From assembly GCF_031143425.1 (NCBI RefSeq), contig NC_090448.1:537310313-537374312 (forward strand): a DNA stretch of 64,000 nucleotides, in the 5' to 3' direction. Under the pieces are notes generated by a model. It was given only the letters and a program-made list of their open reading frames with translations, was not told the DNA's origin and searched no databases. The stretch comes from Pleurodeles waltl (Eukaryota; Chordata; Amphibia; Caudata; Salamandridae). A program made the position numbers and the translations under genes. This document shows, in pieces, positions 9,423 through 19,544 of the stretch (positions are counted from its first letter, which is position 1; each line of letters begins with the position of its first letter).

Positions 9423-10222
9423 CTACTCTGTCTTCTTGTGTGATCTCAGGTTCCGCTTGCGGGGTGGTTGATCTTCAGCAGGAGGTGGGGTTCTGGTGGC
9501 CTGTCGGGGTGTGGGGGCCTCCTGTCCACTTACGCCAGCGGAGGTGGTAGGCTGTTCGTCGTCCGGGCTGGTGACAGGGGCCCTTTGGGGTGCCACATGG
9601 TCCCGCAATGTGGTGACTATCTGGTTGAGGGCCAGGACGATGGTCCCCATTGCGGTCCCGATGTGCCGGAGTTCGTCTCGGAACCCCATGTACCGTTCCT
9701 CCTGCTGTGCCTGGATCTCCTGGAACCTGGCCAGTACCGTCACCATCGTCTCCTGGGAGCGGTGGTATGCTCCCATGATGGTGGTGAGGGCCTCTTGGAG
9801 AGTGGGTTCCCTGGGCCGGTCAACCCCCTCTGGCACAGCAGCCCTCCCAGTTGCCCTGTTTCCCCGGGCCTCTGTCCCCTGGACGGTGTGCCCACTACCA
9901 CTGCCCCCAGGTCCCTGTTGTTGTTGTTGGGGTGGTGGGTCAGCCTGGGTGCCCTGTAGTGGTGGACACACCGCTGATTGACGCGTCCTGGAGACAGTGG
10001 CATGGGCCCGCTGGGTGGGAGCTGTGCTGGTATTCCCAGAGGGGGTTGGGTCTGCTGCGGCCTGTGTCTGTGTGTGGGGAACCGACTGCCCAGAGGTCCC
10101 CGATGGTCCGGGCTGGTCATCAGGTTCCAGGTCGACAGAGCTGCTGTCATCACTGGGGGCCTGTTCTGGGGGCGGGATGGACAAATCTGGACCCTCCTGG
10201 CCGGTGTGTTGGCGTTCGGGCC
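9423..10222 (-). CDS. Harbinger copy A Myb-like protein, exon 2 (coiled coil)
   Basis: The exon starts after a CCCCTGCAG acceptor. Its first two bases complete a glycine codon begun by exon 1, and the frame is open to a TAG at 9423-9425. It encodes a Pro/Gln/Ser-rich linker, a predicted coiled coil at about residues 266-336 of the joined protein (from EALTTIMGAY to TTLRDHV) and a basic C-terminus, PRKRNLRSHKK, that could be a nuclear localisation signal. The joined protein is 392 aa. In known Harbinger systems the Myb-like partner brings the transposase to the nucleus and to the termini; that role is inferred from the family. Long open frames on the plus strand here are antisense shadows. Confidence 0.85.
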
Positions 10223-10550
10223 CTGCAGGGGTAAAAGAGTATGGTTATTGCTTCTGTGTGTGCCATGGCGTGCGATTTGTGGGTGCCCTTGTCCCCCTGT
10301 GCTGGCATTCCCTTGTGGGAGGAGTTGTGAGGGTGGTTTGGGGGGGGGGGTTGGGTATGTGCAGTGGTCATGCTTGGGTGATGGGTGTCCATGGTTTGTG
10401 TTGGCATTCAGGGATTGGTGTTGTGTTGGGTGGGTTGTGCTGGTGAGACATTGGCAGGGTGGAAGTGTGCTGGGGGGTTGGGGGTGAGGGTGGGGTGCGG
10501 GTTGGCATGCTGGTGGTTGGGGGGGGTGAAGTATTTGGGATTAGACTTAC

Positions 10551-10929
10551 CAGAGTCCATTCCTCCGCCTACTCCAGCGAGGCCCGCAGGATGCAGGATG
10601 TTCAAGATCTCTTGCTCCCATGATGTGAATTCGGGTGGAGTGGGTGGGGGTCCGCCGCCAGTCTTCTGCACAGCGATGTTGTGTCTTGACACCATCGACC
10701 GCACCTTACCCCGTAGGTCGTTCCACCGCTTTCGGATGTCTTCCCGGTTTCTGGTATGCTGTCCCACAGCGTTGACCCTGTCGACGATCCTTTGCCATAG
10801 CTCCGCCTTCCTGGCTATTGTGGTGTGCTGCACCTGTGTGCCGAATAGCTGGGGCTCTACCCTGATTATTTCCTCCACCATTACCCTGAGTTCTTGGTCC
10901 GAGAACCTGGGGTGTCTTTGGGGTGCCAT
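10551..10929 (-). CDS. Harbinger copy A Myb-like protein, exon 1 (trihelix domain)
   Basis: The start ATG at 10929 gives MAPQRHPRFSDQELRVM. The Myb/SANT-like trihelix follows: helix one DQELRVMVEEI, helix two ELWQRIVDRVN, helix three REDIRKRWNDLRGKVRSMV, with tryptophans in the expected places. A conserved segment, TSWEQEILNILHP, lies near the exon end. The exon closes at G/GTAAGT (10551/10550) in phase one and matches exon 2 at 10222. There is no stop or frameshift. The decayed copy C version at 25043-25397 keeps the same order of motifs. Confidence 0.88.
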
Positions 10930-11240
10930 GGGGTGGTGTGGGGTGGTGTTTGTGGTGATGAGTGTGGTGTGTGTGGTGGTGTGTGGTGTTTTGTGCGTGG
11001 ATGTGGTGTGGGTGATGATGTTGTGTTCCTCTGTGTGTTGGGGTTTGCATTAGCTGTGCTCTCTCTCTCTCTCTCTCTCTCTCTCGCTCGCCTTCTCTCC
11101 GAATTTCTAGTAGTGGGGGTTTGTGGGTGATGTGGGTGTGTGTTTTATAGTTGATTGGATGTGTGGGTGTGGTGTGTGTATGTGTATCAGGTGTGTGTAT
11201 TTCGAATTGTCCAATGTGGCTGTGTTTTGTAAAGGTGTGT
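10930..11240 (-). promoter_or_regulatory. Promoter region of the Myb-like gene with GA and GT tracts
   Basis: Directly upstream of the Myb-like start lies a GT-rich stretch, then a pure alternating CT run (GA on the gene strand) at about 11058-11084, about 130 bp before the ATG. GA runs can act as promoter elements in animals; nothing more can be said from the sequence. Confidence 0.45.
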
Positions 11241-11436
11241 GTATTTTGACCGCGGCGGTGTGTACCGCCAATGGAATACCGCGGTTGAAAGACCGCCGCG
11301 TGGATTCGTGGGTCGTAACGGCATGGGCGTGTTCGTGTTGGCGTGACGGTGGAGGTTTGGTCATCTCCAGTTTATCGCTGACCGCTGATGAGGCGGCCTT
11401 CCGTGGATGTGAGGTTTTTGGCGGTTTGGAAGTTGT

Positions 11437-11450
11437 GGGTCAGAATGACC
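11437..11450 (-). promoter_or_regulatory. Right subterminal copy of the TIR motif
   Basis: GGTCATTCTGACCC on the minus strand lies about 88 bp inside the right end, mirroring the left subterminal site. The paired arrangement suggests a binding site for transposase or the Myb-like protein. Confidence 0.6.
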
Positions 11451-11522
11451 GTGGCGGTTTGCCGCGGCCGCGGCGGTAGAATGGCGGACTTCTGACCGGC
11501 GGTAAGAGCCTTTTACCACCGA

Positions 11523-11538
11523 GGTCAGAATGACCCCC
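11523..11538 (-). repeat. Right terminal inverted repeat of Harbinger copy A
   Basis: This is an exact inverse of the 16 terminal bases at 2067, followed by the target triplet TAT. Confidence 0.92.
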
Positions 11539-11541
11539 TAT

Positions 11542-12129
11542 ATGTCAGAAATGGAGCAATTTTGCTAATAAAAGACCAGGGCACTTTAAACACTTTAGGT
11601 GCCTATAATGCCAACTTAGTAGAGCACACATTTGAGCTTGTCCATGTTGCAACAGGGGCATAACTATCCATGGTGCAGTCAGTGCAGTGGTATTGGGCCC
11701 AGAGCTGTGAGGAGGCTGTGGGGGCCCAGCCTGCTCTGCATTTCACCCGCTCTGAATGACTTAAACACAGCGTCTGCCAGGCACTTAGCACTGAGTTTAC
11801 TCTTGAGAGAGGGGATGGGTGTAGGGATTTTGAGGAAAAGCAAACAAGAAGAGAAACAGAGGAAGGGATAGGCAGGAGAGAGGGTGAAGTGAGGGTGATA
11901 TGAGAAAGGGATTGAGAGAGGGAAGAGGAGGGAAAAGACAGATAGATTGAGGATAATAGAGAACTGCATCTACCATTAGTGCAGCAGCTGTGGTGACACA
12001 TGGGTACAAGGGATGGTACAGAACATATTCTGCATTATTTCTCTATCAGCCTCCCTTATTCTGTCATCATCTTCTCTTGCTGAATGGGCTCTTTACTGTT
12101 TAATTGCTGCCTAGATTAATGTTGCAATA
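11542..12129. other. Unassigned non-coding DNA
   Basis: A purine-rich GA stretch lies at about 11865-11950. No gene or repeat family was recognised. Confidence 0.5.
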
Positions 12130-13345
12130 AACCACTTTTTCCTCAGCACTCACTGTGCCAAACAACTACAACGACCTTTTAAGGCATGTCCCAGGACTGC
12201 CATTTCACCCTGTAGTGCAGTTTGAAACTGCTAATTCAAAGGGGCAAAGTAAGCCTTTTGCCAGGCCTAAACCTTGCTTTTTAATACATATGTCACCCCT
12301 AAGGTAGGCTCTAAGCTGGCCATAGGTCAGCCTGCTTTGTATTTAAAAAGTAGTACATGCATTTTTATGTTTTACACTTCCTGGTAGTGAAAAACTCCTA
12401 ACTTTGTTTTCACTACTTTACGGCCTACCTCATTCATAGGATAACAGTGGCTTACTACATTTAATAAGTGCTAACTTTTGATTGGGAGCAGGTAGGGATA
12501 TCATGTTTGGATTTAAGTTAATGTTACGTTAAAATCCTCTTTAATGGTAATGTTGAATTTTAGATTACTATTTTTAAAATGACACTTTTAGAAAGTTGCC
12601 ATTTTCCTGCACTAAACTTTCTAAGGCATTGTAGGAGTTTCCAGCTGCCCGGGCCTGTTAATTTCTTCCCTATCAGGACGCACATTGGGCCCAGACAGTG
12701 AACAACAGGACCTGGGTGTAGCTTGGACAGGGCCATCAAGCCAGGATAGCTGAGGCCACAGTTGTTTCCTGCTCTACGTACACTTCAAAAGGCAGACTCC
12801 AGCACACACAGAAAGGAACCTGACACTAGTCTTTTGTTACCCCAGACTTCTTGGAGCCTTGGTAGGGGAAGGGAAGAACTTTCCAAAACTAGATGTGACA
12901 TTAGCCTGGAAGATTCCGCCACATCAAAGGCAGACACCAAGTAGAAATATTGGACCCACAGAATACCGCTTCAGTGCACTGTAACACCTGCAGAACAAAG
13001 ACTGCCTTGCTCCCCAGATGCTGTCCCACTGCTTGAGATTTGCCTTGTTCCCCAGAGGACAACCCTGCTGCTTTAGGCTTGCCTTATTCCACAGAAGACT
13101 GCCCTTCTGTTTGAGGCATGCCTTGTTTCACAGAGGACTGCCCTGCTTCTACGAGAGGACTGTCCTGCTGCTTGAAGCTTGCCTTGTTCCCCCAGAGGAC
13201 TGCCCTTCTGCTTGAGGCCTGCCTTATGCCACATAAAACTGCCCTGCTGCTTGAGGCCTGCCATTCTCTGTGAGACGGAAAACTGGGCCTGATCCCTCAT
13301 CTCAGGCTAACCTGAGTGACTGCAAGGGTCAGTTGGCTGATCTGG
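12130..13345 (+). repeat. Dispersed repeat, family 1 (LTR-like)
   Basis: The anchor TTTTAGAAAGTTGCCATTTT at about 12585 recurs in variant form at about 61665 and inverted at about 39390, with similar flanking text about gene-free Thr/Pro-type sequence. The spread of copies suggests a long terminal repeat or a similar non-coding mobile element. The boundaries are approximate. Confidence 0.5.
13030..13265. repeat. 39-bp tandem repeat
   Basis: Units read roughly GCCTTGTTCCCCAGAGGACT with the rest filling 39 bp, repeated about six times with divergence and one short unit. The period is 13 codons, so a plus-strand frame stays open with 13-residue repeats, but no start context or homologue supports a protein. 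Confidence 0.7.
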
Positions 13346-13749
13346 TAATGAGGGTGCATTTAGAAGTAGTAATTGAAGGCCTTTATTCATTAAGCCAGTG
13401 ACTCCCAAATGTGGTGCTCCCTCCACCACTCAGCAAGCAACTGCTGGTGGGTAGAACCCTACAAAAGATGACAATATAATTGGAATGCCTGTGAGTACAG
13501 GTATTCTGATCTCAAAGCAATAGATAAATATACTGCAAGTAAATTACAGCACATCCCCTTTCATTATTAATTTAAGTTAATCAATAATGCAAGGAAACGG
13601 ATATAAAAATAATAAATAAAATGCATTTTGACTATTGGTTAACATGCGTATCTATAAACTAACAAGTCATATGAAAATATACATGACATGTTTGCTATAC
13701 TGTAACAAGTCTTACAAAATCTTGAAGATAAACAGGTGGTCTTCTTAGC
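13346..13749. other. Unassigned AT-rich DNA
   Basis: No gene or repeat was recognised. Confidence 0.5.
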
Positions 13750-13971
13750 CTGAGAATTCTGCTGACTAAATTTTTATCCCTCTCTAGTCAACATTTGAAG
13801 CATTTACATTACCTTTACCACCATCCATCCTGGTACCATTTGAGTTAACAACTATACGTGAAGTGCTCCCAAGCTCCGCATCTCGAAATCAACATAAAAC
13901 CATTGCATCCTTCATTCTCATCATCATCTTCCCTTTTGATCTCCCTGATCTACCACATTTTGCAACTCTCC

Positions 13972-15029
13972 TCAAATTCCAAAGTTCACCATTAACACTA
14001 CAGTTAACACTACATGCAACCTATGTACATCCTTCACTTCAGAAGGCCCTCGAAATCTGCACAACCTTTTCTTGACATGCCCAGATTTTATCTTGACCAA
14101 ATCACCCAGCGCAATCCTAGTTCTGTAATTAACTACTGATTGTTCACTGTTAGCCTGAACGCTCCTTGCCTCAATCAAATCTTGCGAATGATTGAGCTTA
14201 GAGGTGATTTTTCTTCCCCTCATAATACAGAAAGGAAAATTCCCAGTAACTGAATTTTATGTAAAACTATAGGCCCAAACCAAGTCAGAGATCATGTCCT
14301 CCACATCCAAGCTGTATGCTACCGCCAATTGTAATGCCCCTTTGATCGTGTCGTTTGCTCTCCCCACAAATCTGTTGGCCTTGGGGGGTTACATAAAGCA
14401 GTAAGTGAATGCTTTAGCCCAGAAGAAAGTAAAAAATCATGTCTTCTGATGTTAAATGAGTATCGCTATCCATGATAAGGACTCCTGGGAAACCCCCATC
14501 TCAGACAACTCAATGTCAGGCATTTATGGTCATTCTTGTAGAAATTTCAGATAGAAATTTCACTACCAGCCACCTCAAATGCACATCCACCATCACCATG
14601 GCAAATCTTTTTTCACAACCTAAGTTAGACTTTGGACCTGTAAAGACCATACAAACACTGTACCATGTTACTCAAGAGTCATGACTACTGCCGGGCTCTG
14701 CTTGCAAGCTTTCATTCTTTTCTCACTCTCTTTACAATCAGCACATCTTTCCACCCGATTCCTTATGTTGCTGTCCATTGTTGGCCATCAAATGTCATTC
14801 CCAACATTTCTTTGGTAACGGTTTGTCCCAAATGTCCTTTGTGAGTTATTTTGAATGGTCTTTTCCGTACTTCACAAGGTGGTACAATCTTGCCACCCAG
14901 CATAATCACTTTACCCTCCACTTCAGACATCTCAATAATTTTTCCAAAAGGCTGCAATGCAATGGGAAAGATACTTTCTTTCCTTCCTGACCATTTCCAC
15001 AAACTTTTTAGCACATCATCATTATTCAT
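13972..15029 (-). pseudogene. Gypsy integrase remnant
   Basis: The N-terminal part (about 15029-14763) has the HKGHLGQTVTKEML segment of the retroelement integrase zinc-binding region. A core-like segment with MVDVHLRW (about 14560) and MDSDTHLTSED (about 14470-14440) follows. The C-terminal part, IALGDLVKIKSGHVKK, is at about 14125-14080. At least two stops and frame changes separate these pieces. Confidence 0.7.
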
Positions 15030-16293
15030 GGCACTGGACCGTTCTGCTTACTCACTGCGACACGACTCCAATGTATCACTTCTTCCGCACTAGCCACTTC
15101 ACCTTCTTGTTCACTGCAAGTTTCACCCTTCTCATCTGCATACCTCCAGTCCTCAGGCAGGCGTGAGAAACAGTCTGTCTGAACATTTTTCCAACCAAAT
15201 ATATAGTCAATGCTGTAATTCAATTACTGTAAAGCTAGCCTGGCATGCCTTGCTAAGCCTTTACCTGCCCCTCTTGGTGACAATATCTTCATGTGGTTTT
15301 TGTTATCTGTACGCAGAATGATGTGACACCCCCACACATAGGTCCTGAAGTACTCTACCCCTCCATTCCACTGCCAGCTTCACCCTTTCAATTACAGCGT
15401 AATGATGTTCTGTCATTGTCAAAGAGCGTGAGGCAAGGCTACAGTTTGCGTGGACCCATCCAATCGTGAAAACACTGCCCCTATGCCGGTGGCACTTGCA
15501 TCAACTGAGACTATAGATCTTTTCTTCTTATCATATGGGACTAACATACCTGCTTTGCACACTTTTTCCGCAATATGTTGGAAACAATCCTGTTGCTTTT
15601 GGCCCCCGCATGAAATTTTACTTTCGCATTAGCATTTTTAAACATTCCACCTTACTAGCAAAGTTTCTCAAATTTGGAATAAAATTCTATTAGCCATGGC
15701 AAGAGTGCTACTGATCCTTGTTTTTGGGCATAAGTGCAGATTTTATATCATATAAAAAATCTTTCATAGGTTTATCACTATCTGCTGTCAAAGTGTCCCC
15801 AGGGTACTCAATCTCTTCCACCAGAAATTTACATTTCTCTTAATGTAACATTAAACCTGATTTTGATAATCTGTCCAAAGCCATCTTTAATCTAACATTG
15901 GGACTCTCCACACTATCTCCAAAGACCAGGATATAATTGTGAAAGTAGATAATTTTGTCCAAGCCCCTAAACACCTCATTAATCATCACCTAGAAGACAG
16001 CTGCTACTGACAATAATCCGAATGGCATTCTGGAAAATTGGTAAGTGCCTTCCATGGTAATGAGTGCTGTTAAGGGCGTGGCATGACTGTGGAGACGTAT
16101 CTGGTATTATGCATGTTTGGGGTCTAATTTTGAAAATATTTTTCTTCCTTTGAGTAATGTGAGGTGATGGAAAATAATCTGTCACAGTGTTCTGATTCAA
16201 ACTTCTTAGGTCCACACAGAACCACAAATTTCCATTTTCTTCTATAATCACAACAGTGGAAATCCAATTGGATGTTTTAATTGGTTCAATCAT
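15026..16293 (-). pseudogene. Gypsy reverse transcriptase and RNase H remnant
   Basis: The RT start segment SNWISTVVIIEENGNLW followed by VDLRSLNQNT (16265-16180) is typical of Gypsy pol. The catalytic box at 15933-15944 reads FHNY followed by ILVFGDS, so both active-site aspartates of the usual (Y/F)xDD box are substituted. RNase H ends with YIFGWKNVQTDCFSRLPED at about 15200-15145. Multiple stops are present. It is inactive. Confidence 0.78.
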
Positions 16294-16699
16294 CCCACTC
16301 TAAAGCATATCCACCAAAGGTTTTCTAACCTCCTCCCTCACCAAAATGGGCACTTTCATGACCTTTTATTATAAGGGAACTTCTCCATGATTCAATTTAA
16401 TCTCATGTACATACACCTTCGATTGTCACATCTCCTCCTTGAAAACATTTTTGCCCCCAATAGAATTTCCTCAAGTGTACTGTCTTTGACACCATTATCT
16501 GGGTGGACGCTCGTGGATTTTTGATGATGTGAAGATCATATTGGTGGACCCACCCCAAAACAGAAAGTCTCAATTCAGGCTCGTACACATTACCCTTTAA
16601 GTGTCTGTTCTTAAAGTTGATATCTGTAACCATGTACCCTATGACATCAATTTGTTCTCATTGGTACCTACCAGGGTTGATATCCTTCGGTAACAACTG

Positions 16700-17253
16700 T
16701 GCACAGGCTACTTACTCAAACATATCTTAGGTATAATGGTGCACAACAAGCCTGAACCAACCATTAACTCAACTGTCTTGTTCCTGATGTTGAACTGTGC
16801 TTTTTGTCTATTCAACCTGCCCACAGTCTCATGATTATCACCTTCACACAACACTCTGTTTGAAGATGTACCAAAGGTGTTTGTAGTGTCTTCGATTAAT
16901 GTTGCTACTTTTCCTTTCCTATTGTTCTTGTCCCTGCACATCCTGGCAAAATGTCCCTTTCGCTCACACTTCCTACACTCCTTTCCTATGGTCTAACAAT
17001 TCTTGTCATCTGAAGAATGATAGTTACTACCCCACCTATTACAAGTTTTGCAGGATGTTTTGCTATTTTTTCTACTTCTTGAATTTTTAGCTCCCCACTT
17101 AGATGTTGAGGCAACTTCTCCTTCTATAGATGATACGTCTCCTCCCCTTTGACTTCCTTCCATTCCATCTCCTACTTGCAGCATTTTGACTCCTCTAAAA
17201 CTTTTGCGATTCCTATAGTATCTTTCAAAGAGGATTCTTTTGCTGCCCATCAC
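16700..17253 (-). pseudogene. Gypsy nucleocapsid and protease remnant
   Basis: A standard CCHC knuckle (CRKCERKGHFARMC) stands at about 16980-16935, preceded by a degenerate cysteine cluster (CKTCNRWGSNYH). The protease segment TVELMVGSGLLCTIIP at about 16775-16730 has glycine where the catalytic aspartate of the D(S/T)G triad should be. The two parts are in nearly continuous frames with one stop. Confidence 0.75.
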
Positions 17254-17560
17254 CTATCTTGTACTTCTCTACTCCTTCACTGTACAATGAGCTGGTCTCT
17301 AATTATTTTATCTGCCTTGGCCCCAAGTTTGCACTTGACCAACAACTCCCTGATAGTGTTATAAACTCATCCACAGATTCACCGTACTTTTCTGGTTTAG
17401 TGTAACCTTTGTATCTCCTCATACCATGTTAAATGTTTTTGCAAACTTCAATGCTAATTTTTTTCTTGCTTAACAATATACACCTTCAATTGCACGCCCT
17501 TCCTTATCAACTGCTATTGGTAAATATGGGAACACATGCTGCTCTTCTTTCTCCAGCATA

Positions 17561-17956
17561 CTCAACAGTGTGGCCTTTTTACTGCTAGAGCAAAATTCCT
17601 ACCGGTCTAGAGCTTCTAAGTAGTTGTCAAAATATCTACCTGCTCTTCCCACTCTACAGGTGGAATACATGGTTGTGCAAGAAAAAGTGGTGGTGGTGTT
17701 ATTACTAACACCTCCATGACCAATACTTATGTTGTTATAATTGAGTACACAAACTGAATACTTCTAACAATAGTAAAACACAGTGTTAACAATATTTTAA
17801 CTTGTACCAATAAGAATAATATGTACTATCAACAGCTGTTTTCTTCCTTGATTCTTCAGGAAATGACATGGCCTTTTAAGTTGATAATGTACGATCCATT
17901 CCTCAGTAGGATGAGAAGTCCATGCCTGGATGGACGATAGACCTCACAGGAAACGT
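17561..17956. other. Unassigned DNA between Gypsy and a Harbinger fragment
   Basis: Possibly the gag end of the Gypsy element. No motif was recognised. Confidence 0.4.
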
Positions 17957-18486
17957 GGGCCTTATCACAAGTGTGGTGGTTTTGAGACCACCACACTCGC
18001 GGTGTAGGTCGGACCGCCGCCAAAGTGGTGGTCTGACTGCCATATTACCACCTTGACGGAGCTGCCATGGTCGGATGGCCGGCACTGCCAGGTTGCCGCC
18101 GGTCTACAGCCTGGCAGTTCCTGCGGTCTTAATCCACCATGGCAGCCCTCCCAATTACACGTCCCATGTCCACCATCTTTTGCATGGCGGTTCGACCGTC
18201 ATGCAAAGGCTGGCAGAGATGGGGTGCGGGGGCCTGTGGGGGCCCCTGCACTACAAGGGCAGTACAGGGGCCCCAATGGACAGCCCACTGTGCTTTTTAC
18301 TGCCTGCAAAGCAGGCAGTGAAAAGCGTGATGGGTGGTGTCTCACCTGACACACTGCAACATTGCTGCTGCCTCGTAATCGCAATTTTGTGGCCTGTTTC
18401 CTGATGGGCCAGTGGGTGGAAACAGCAGCGGGAAACTCGTAATAGGGCCAGTGGGCGGAAAACCGGAGTGGCGGTTTTCTGACCCA
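17957..18486 (+). mobile_element. Harbinger-like terminal fragment
   Basis: It begins GGGCCTTATCACAAG, like the termini at 39006 and 61055, and is rich in GGCGG and CCGCC motifs with local inverted repeats. No matching right terminus or target duplication was found; it abuts the Gypsy protease remnant at 18487. It is non-coding. Confidence 0.6.
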
Positions 18487-18712
18487 AAGAGTTTGGCAGG
18501 CAGACACAGGTGCCAGTATCACTTTGGTGACTGAAAACCTAGTGTCACCTGCACAACACCTCCTTGGACAGAAGTACCAAGTTAATGATGTCAATTACTC
18601 CACTCAGTCACTCCCCTTAGCTGTAGTTCAACTTAGTTGGGGTGGAGTTACTGGCTCTAAGCAGGTGGTGGTATCATCTAGCTTACCTGTAGATTGTCTC
18701 TTAAGGAATTAA
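18487..18712 (+). pseudogene. Second Gypsy element, protease remnant
   Basis: An open frame contains ADTGASITLVT (DTGAS at 18503-18517), the aspartic protease active site of LTR retrotransposons, then PLAVVQLSWGG and SLPVDCLL further on. It is cut at the left by a Harbinger-like fragment and stops at TAA shortly after LLRN. The catalytic triad itself is intact. Confidence 0.7.
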
Positions 18713-19544
18713 CTAGAGGCCTCAGGTTGGGCTGAGGTAGAGTTTAGGACCCATGCATCCATGCTGGGTATCCCTGAGGAATTGTTTCCTCTCATTTCTG
18801 GTGAAATGAAAAAGCAAAGGAGAGAAAAGGGCCTGAAAACTCAGGATTCCTCTCAACCAACAGATAAAAAGGGTATCAAAGTATCCCTTCCCCACCCCCT
18901 GCCACCATTCCTATGGTGATAGAAACCTCTCCTGGGGTGGAACCTGTACCAAAGGAGCCCTCAGCTACCACAGCTGGACTCCAAGAGGTAAAAGTACCTC
19001 TATGTGGAACTACTAATCCAGATGTGCAAAATTGCACAATTTTAGTAAATATGGAGCATCTCTCCAGCCCTCCCGGAGAAACTTTAGTGCAGTAGCCCTG
19101 CACTGCTTTTAAACACTCAGGACAGCAACCCTGTCCTAGTGTGGAGCTTATAGGACAGCAGCCCTGCCCTGCTCCAACTCAAGAGAAACAGCAACCCTGT
19201 TCTCTCTTACAGCAATATGGACAAACCTTTTGCCCAGCTATGGCTTTGTTGAGACAGCATCCCTGTCTAGCATTTACTGCATTTGACAAAGGCCCAGTGG
19301 ACCAATCCTACTGCCCAACTTTAAAACATATAAATAGGAACTCAGAGAATTTACACTCACACTGTTGGTTAGGTAAAAATCTCCAAACAGGATGGTTTAC
19401 ATCCCCACAGGGAAGTAACGATACAGTGGATGATAAAGGGAGTAACCACTGTATTGCATATCTACTCTCCACTTATCACCACTTAGACAATAAAGTGTCA
19501 ACTGGCCAAGGTTAGCCTTATTGTCCTTCGTTTGGGAGGGGTTA
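18713..19544 (+). pseudogene. Second Gypsy element, 3' internal region with QPCP repeats
   Basis: Broken frames encode repeated GQQPCP-like units at about 19115-19290, then a segment ending YHHLDNKVSTGQG at 19515. No RT, RNase H or integrase lies between the protease and the LTR, so pol is deleted or this is a non-autonomous derivative. A purine tract, GGGAGGGG (19534-19541), precedes the LTR and fits a polypurine tract. Confidence 0.6.

Larger units (their letters stand above)
2067..11538 (+). mobile_element. Harbinger copy A, complete three-gene PIF/Harbinger transposon
   Basis: This is a 9,472-bp element with a perfect 16-bp terminal inverted repeat, GGGGGTCATTCTGACC, at 2067 and inverted at 11538. 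The triplet TAT flanks both ends (2064-2066 and 11539-11541), matching the 3-bp duplication typical of PIF/Harbinger. It carries a DDE transposase on the plus strand (exons 2395-2477 and 7890-8925), a Myb-like gene on the minus strand (10929 to 9423) and a second SANT-like gene on the minus strand (7441 to about 4887). The SANT-like gene lies inside the first transposase intron. The transposase and the Myb-like gene converge around 9.2 kb. Both termini are GC-rich with many GGCGG and CCGCC motifs. Both ends with matching flanks and two intact genes point to a recent insertion. Confidence 0.93.
13750..17560 (-). mobile_element. Decayed Gypsy-type LTR retrotransposon, gag-pol on the minus strand
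   Basis: Reading the minus strand from 17.5 to 13.8 kb gives, in order, nucleocapsid zinc knuckles, protease, reverse transcriptase, RNase H and integrase: the Gypsy (Metaviridae) order. Every domain is cut by stops or frame changes. No LTRs were identified at either end. This element is distinct from the one at 18.5-22.6 kb, which lies on the other strand. Confidence 0.8.

Noticed and set aside
9468..10487. Long plus-strand open frames (163 and 169 codons) over the Myb-like gene
   Set aside because: They are antisense to the well-supported two-exon Myb-like gene and have Gly/Cys/Trp-rich composition typical of shadows.
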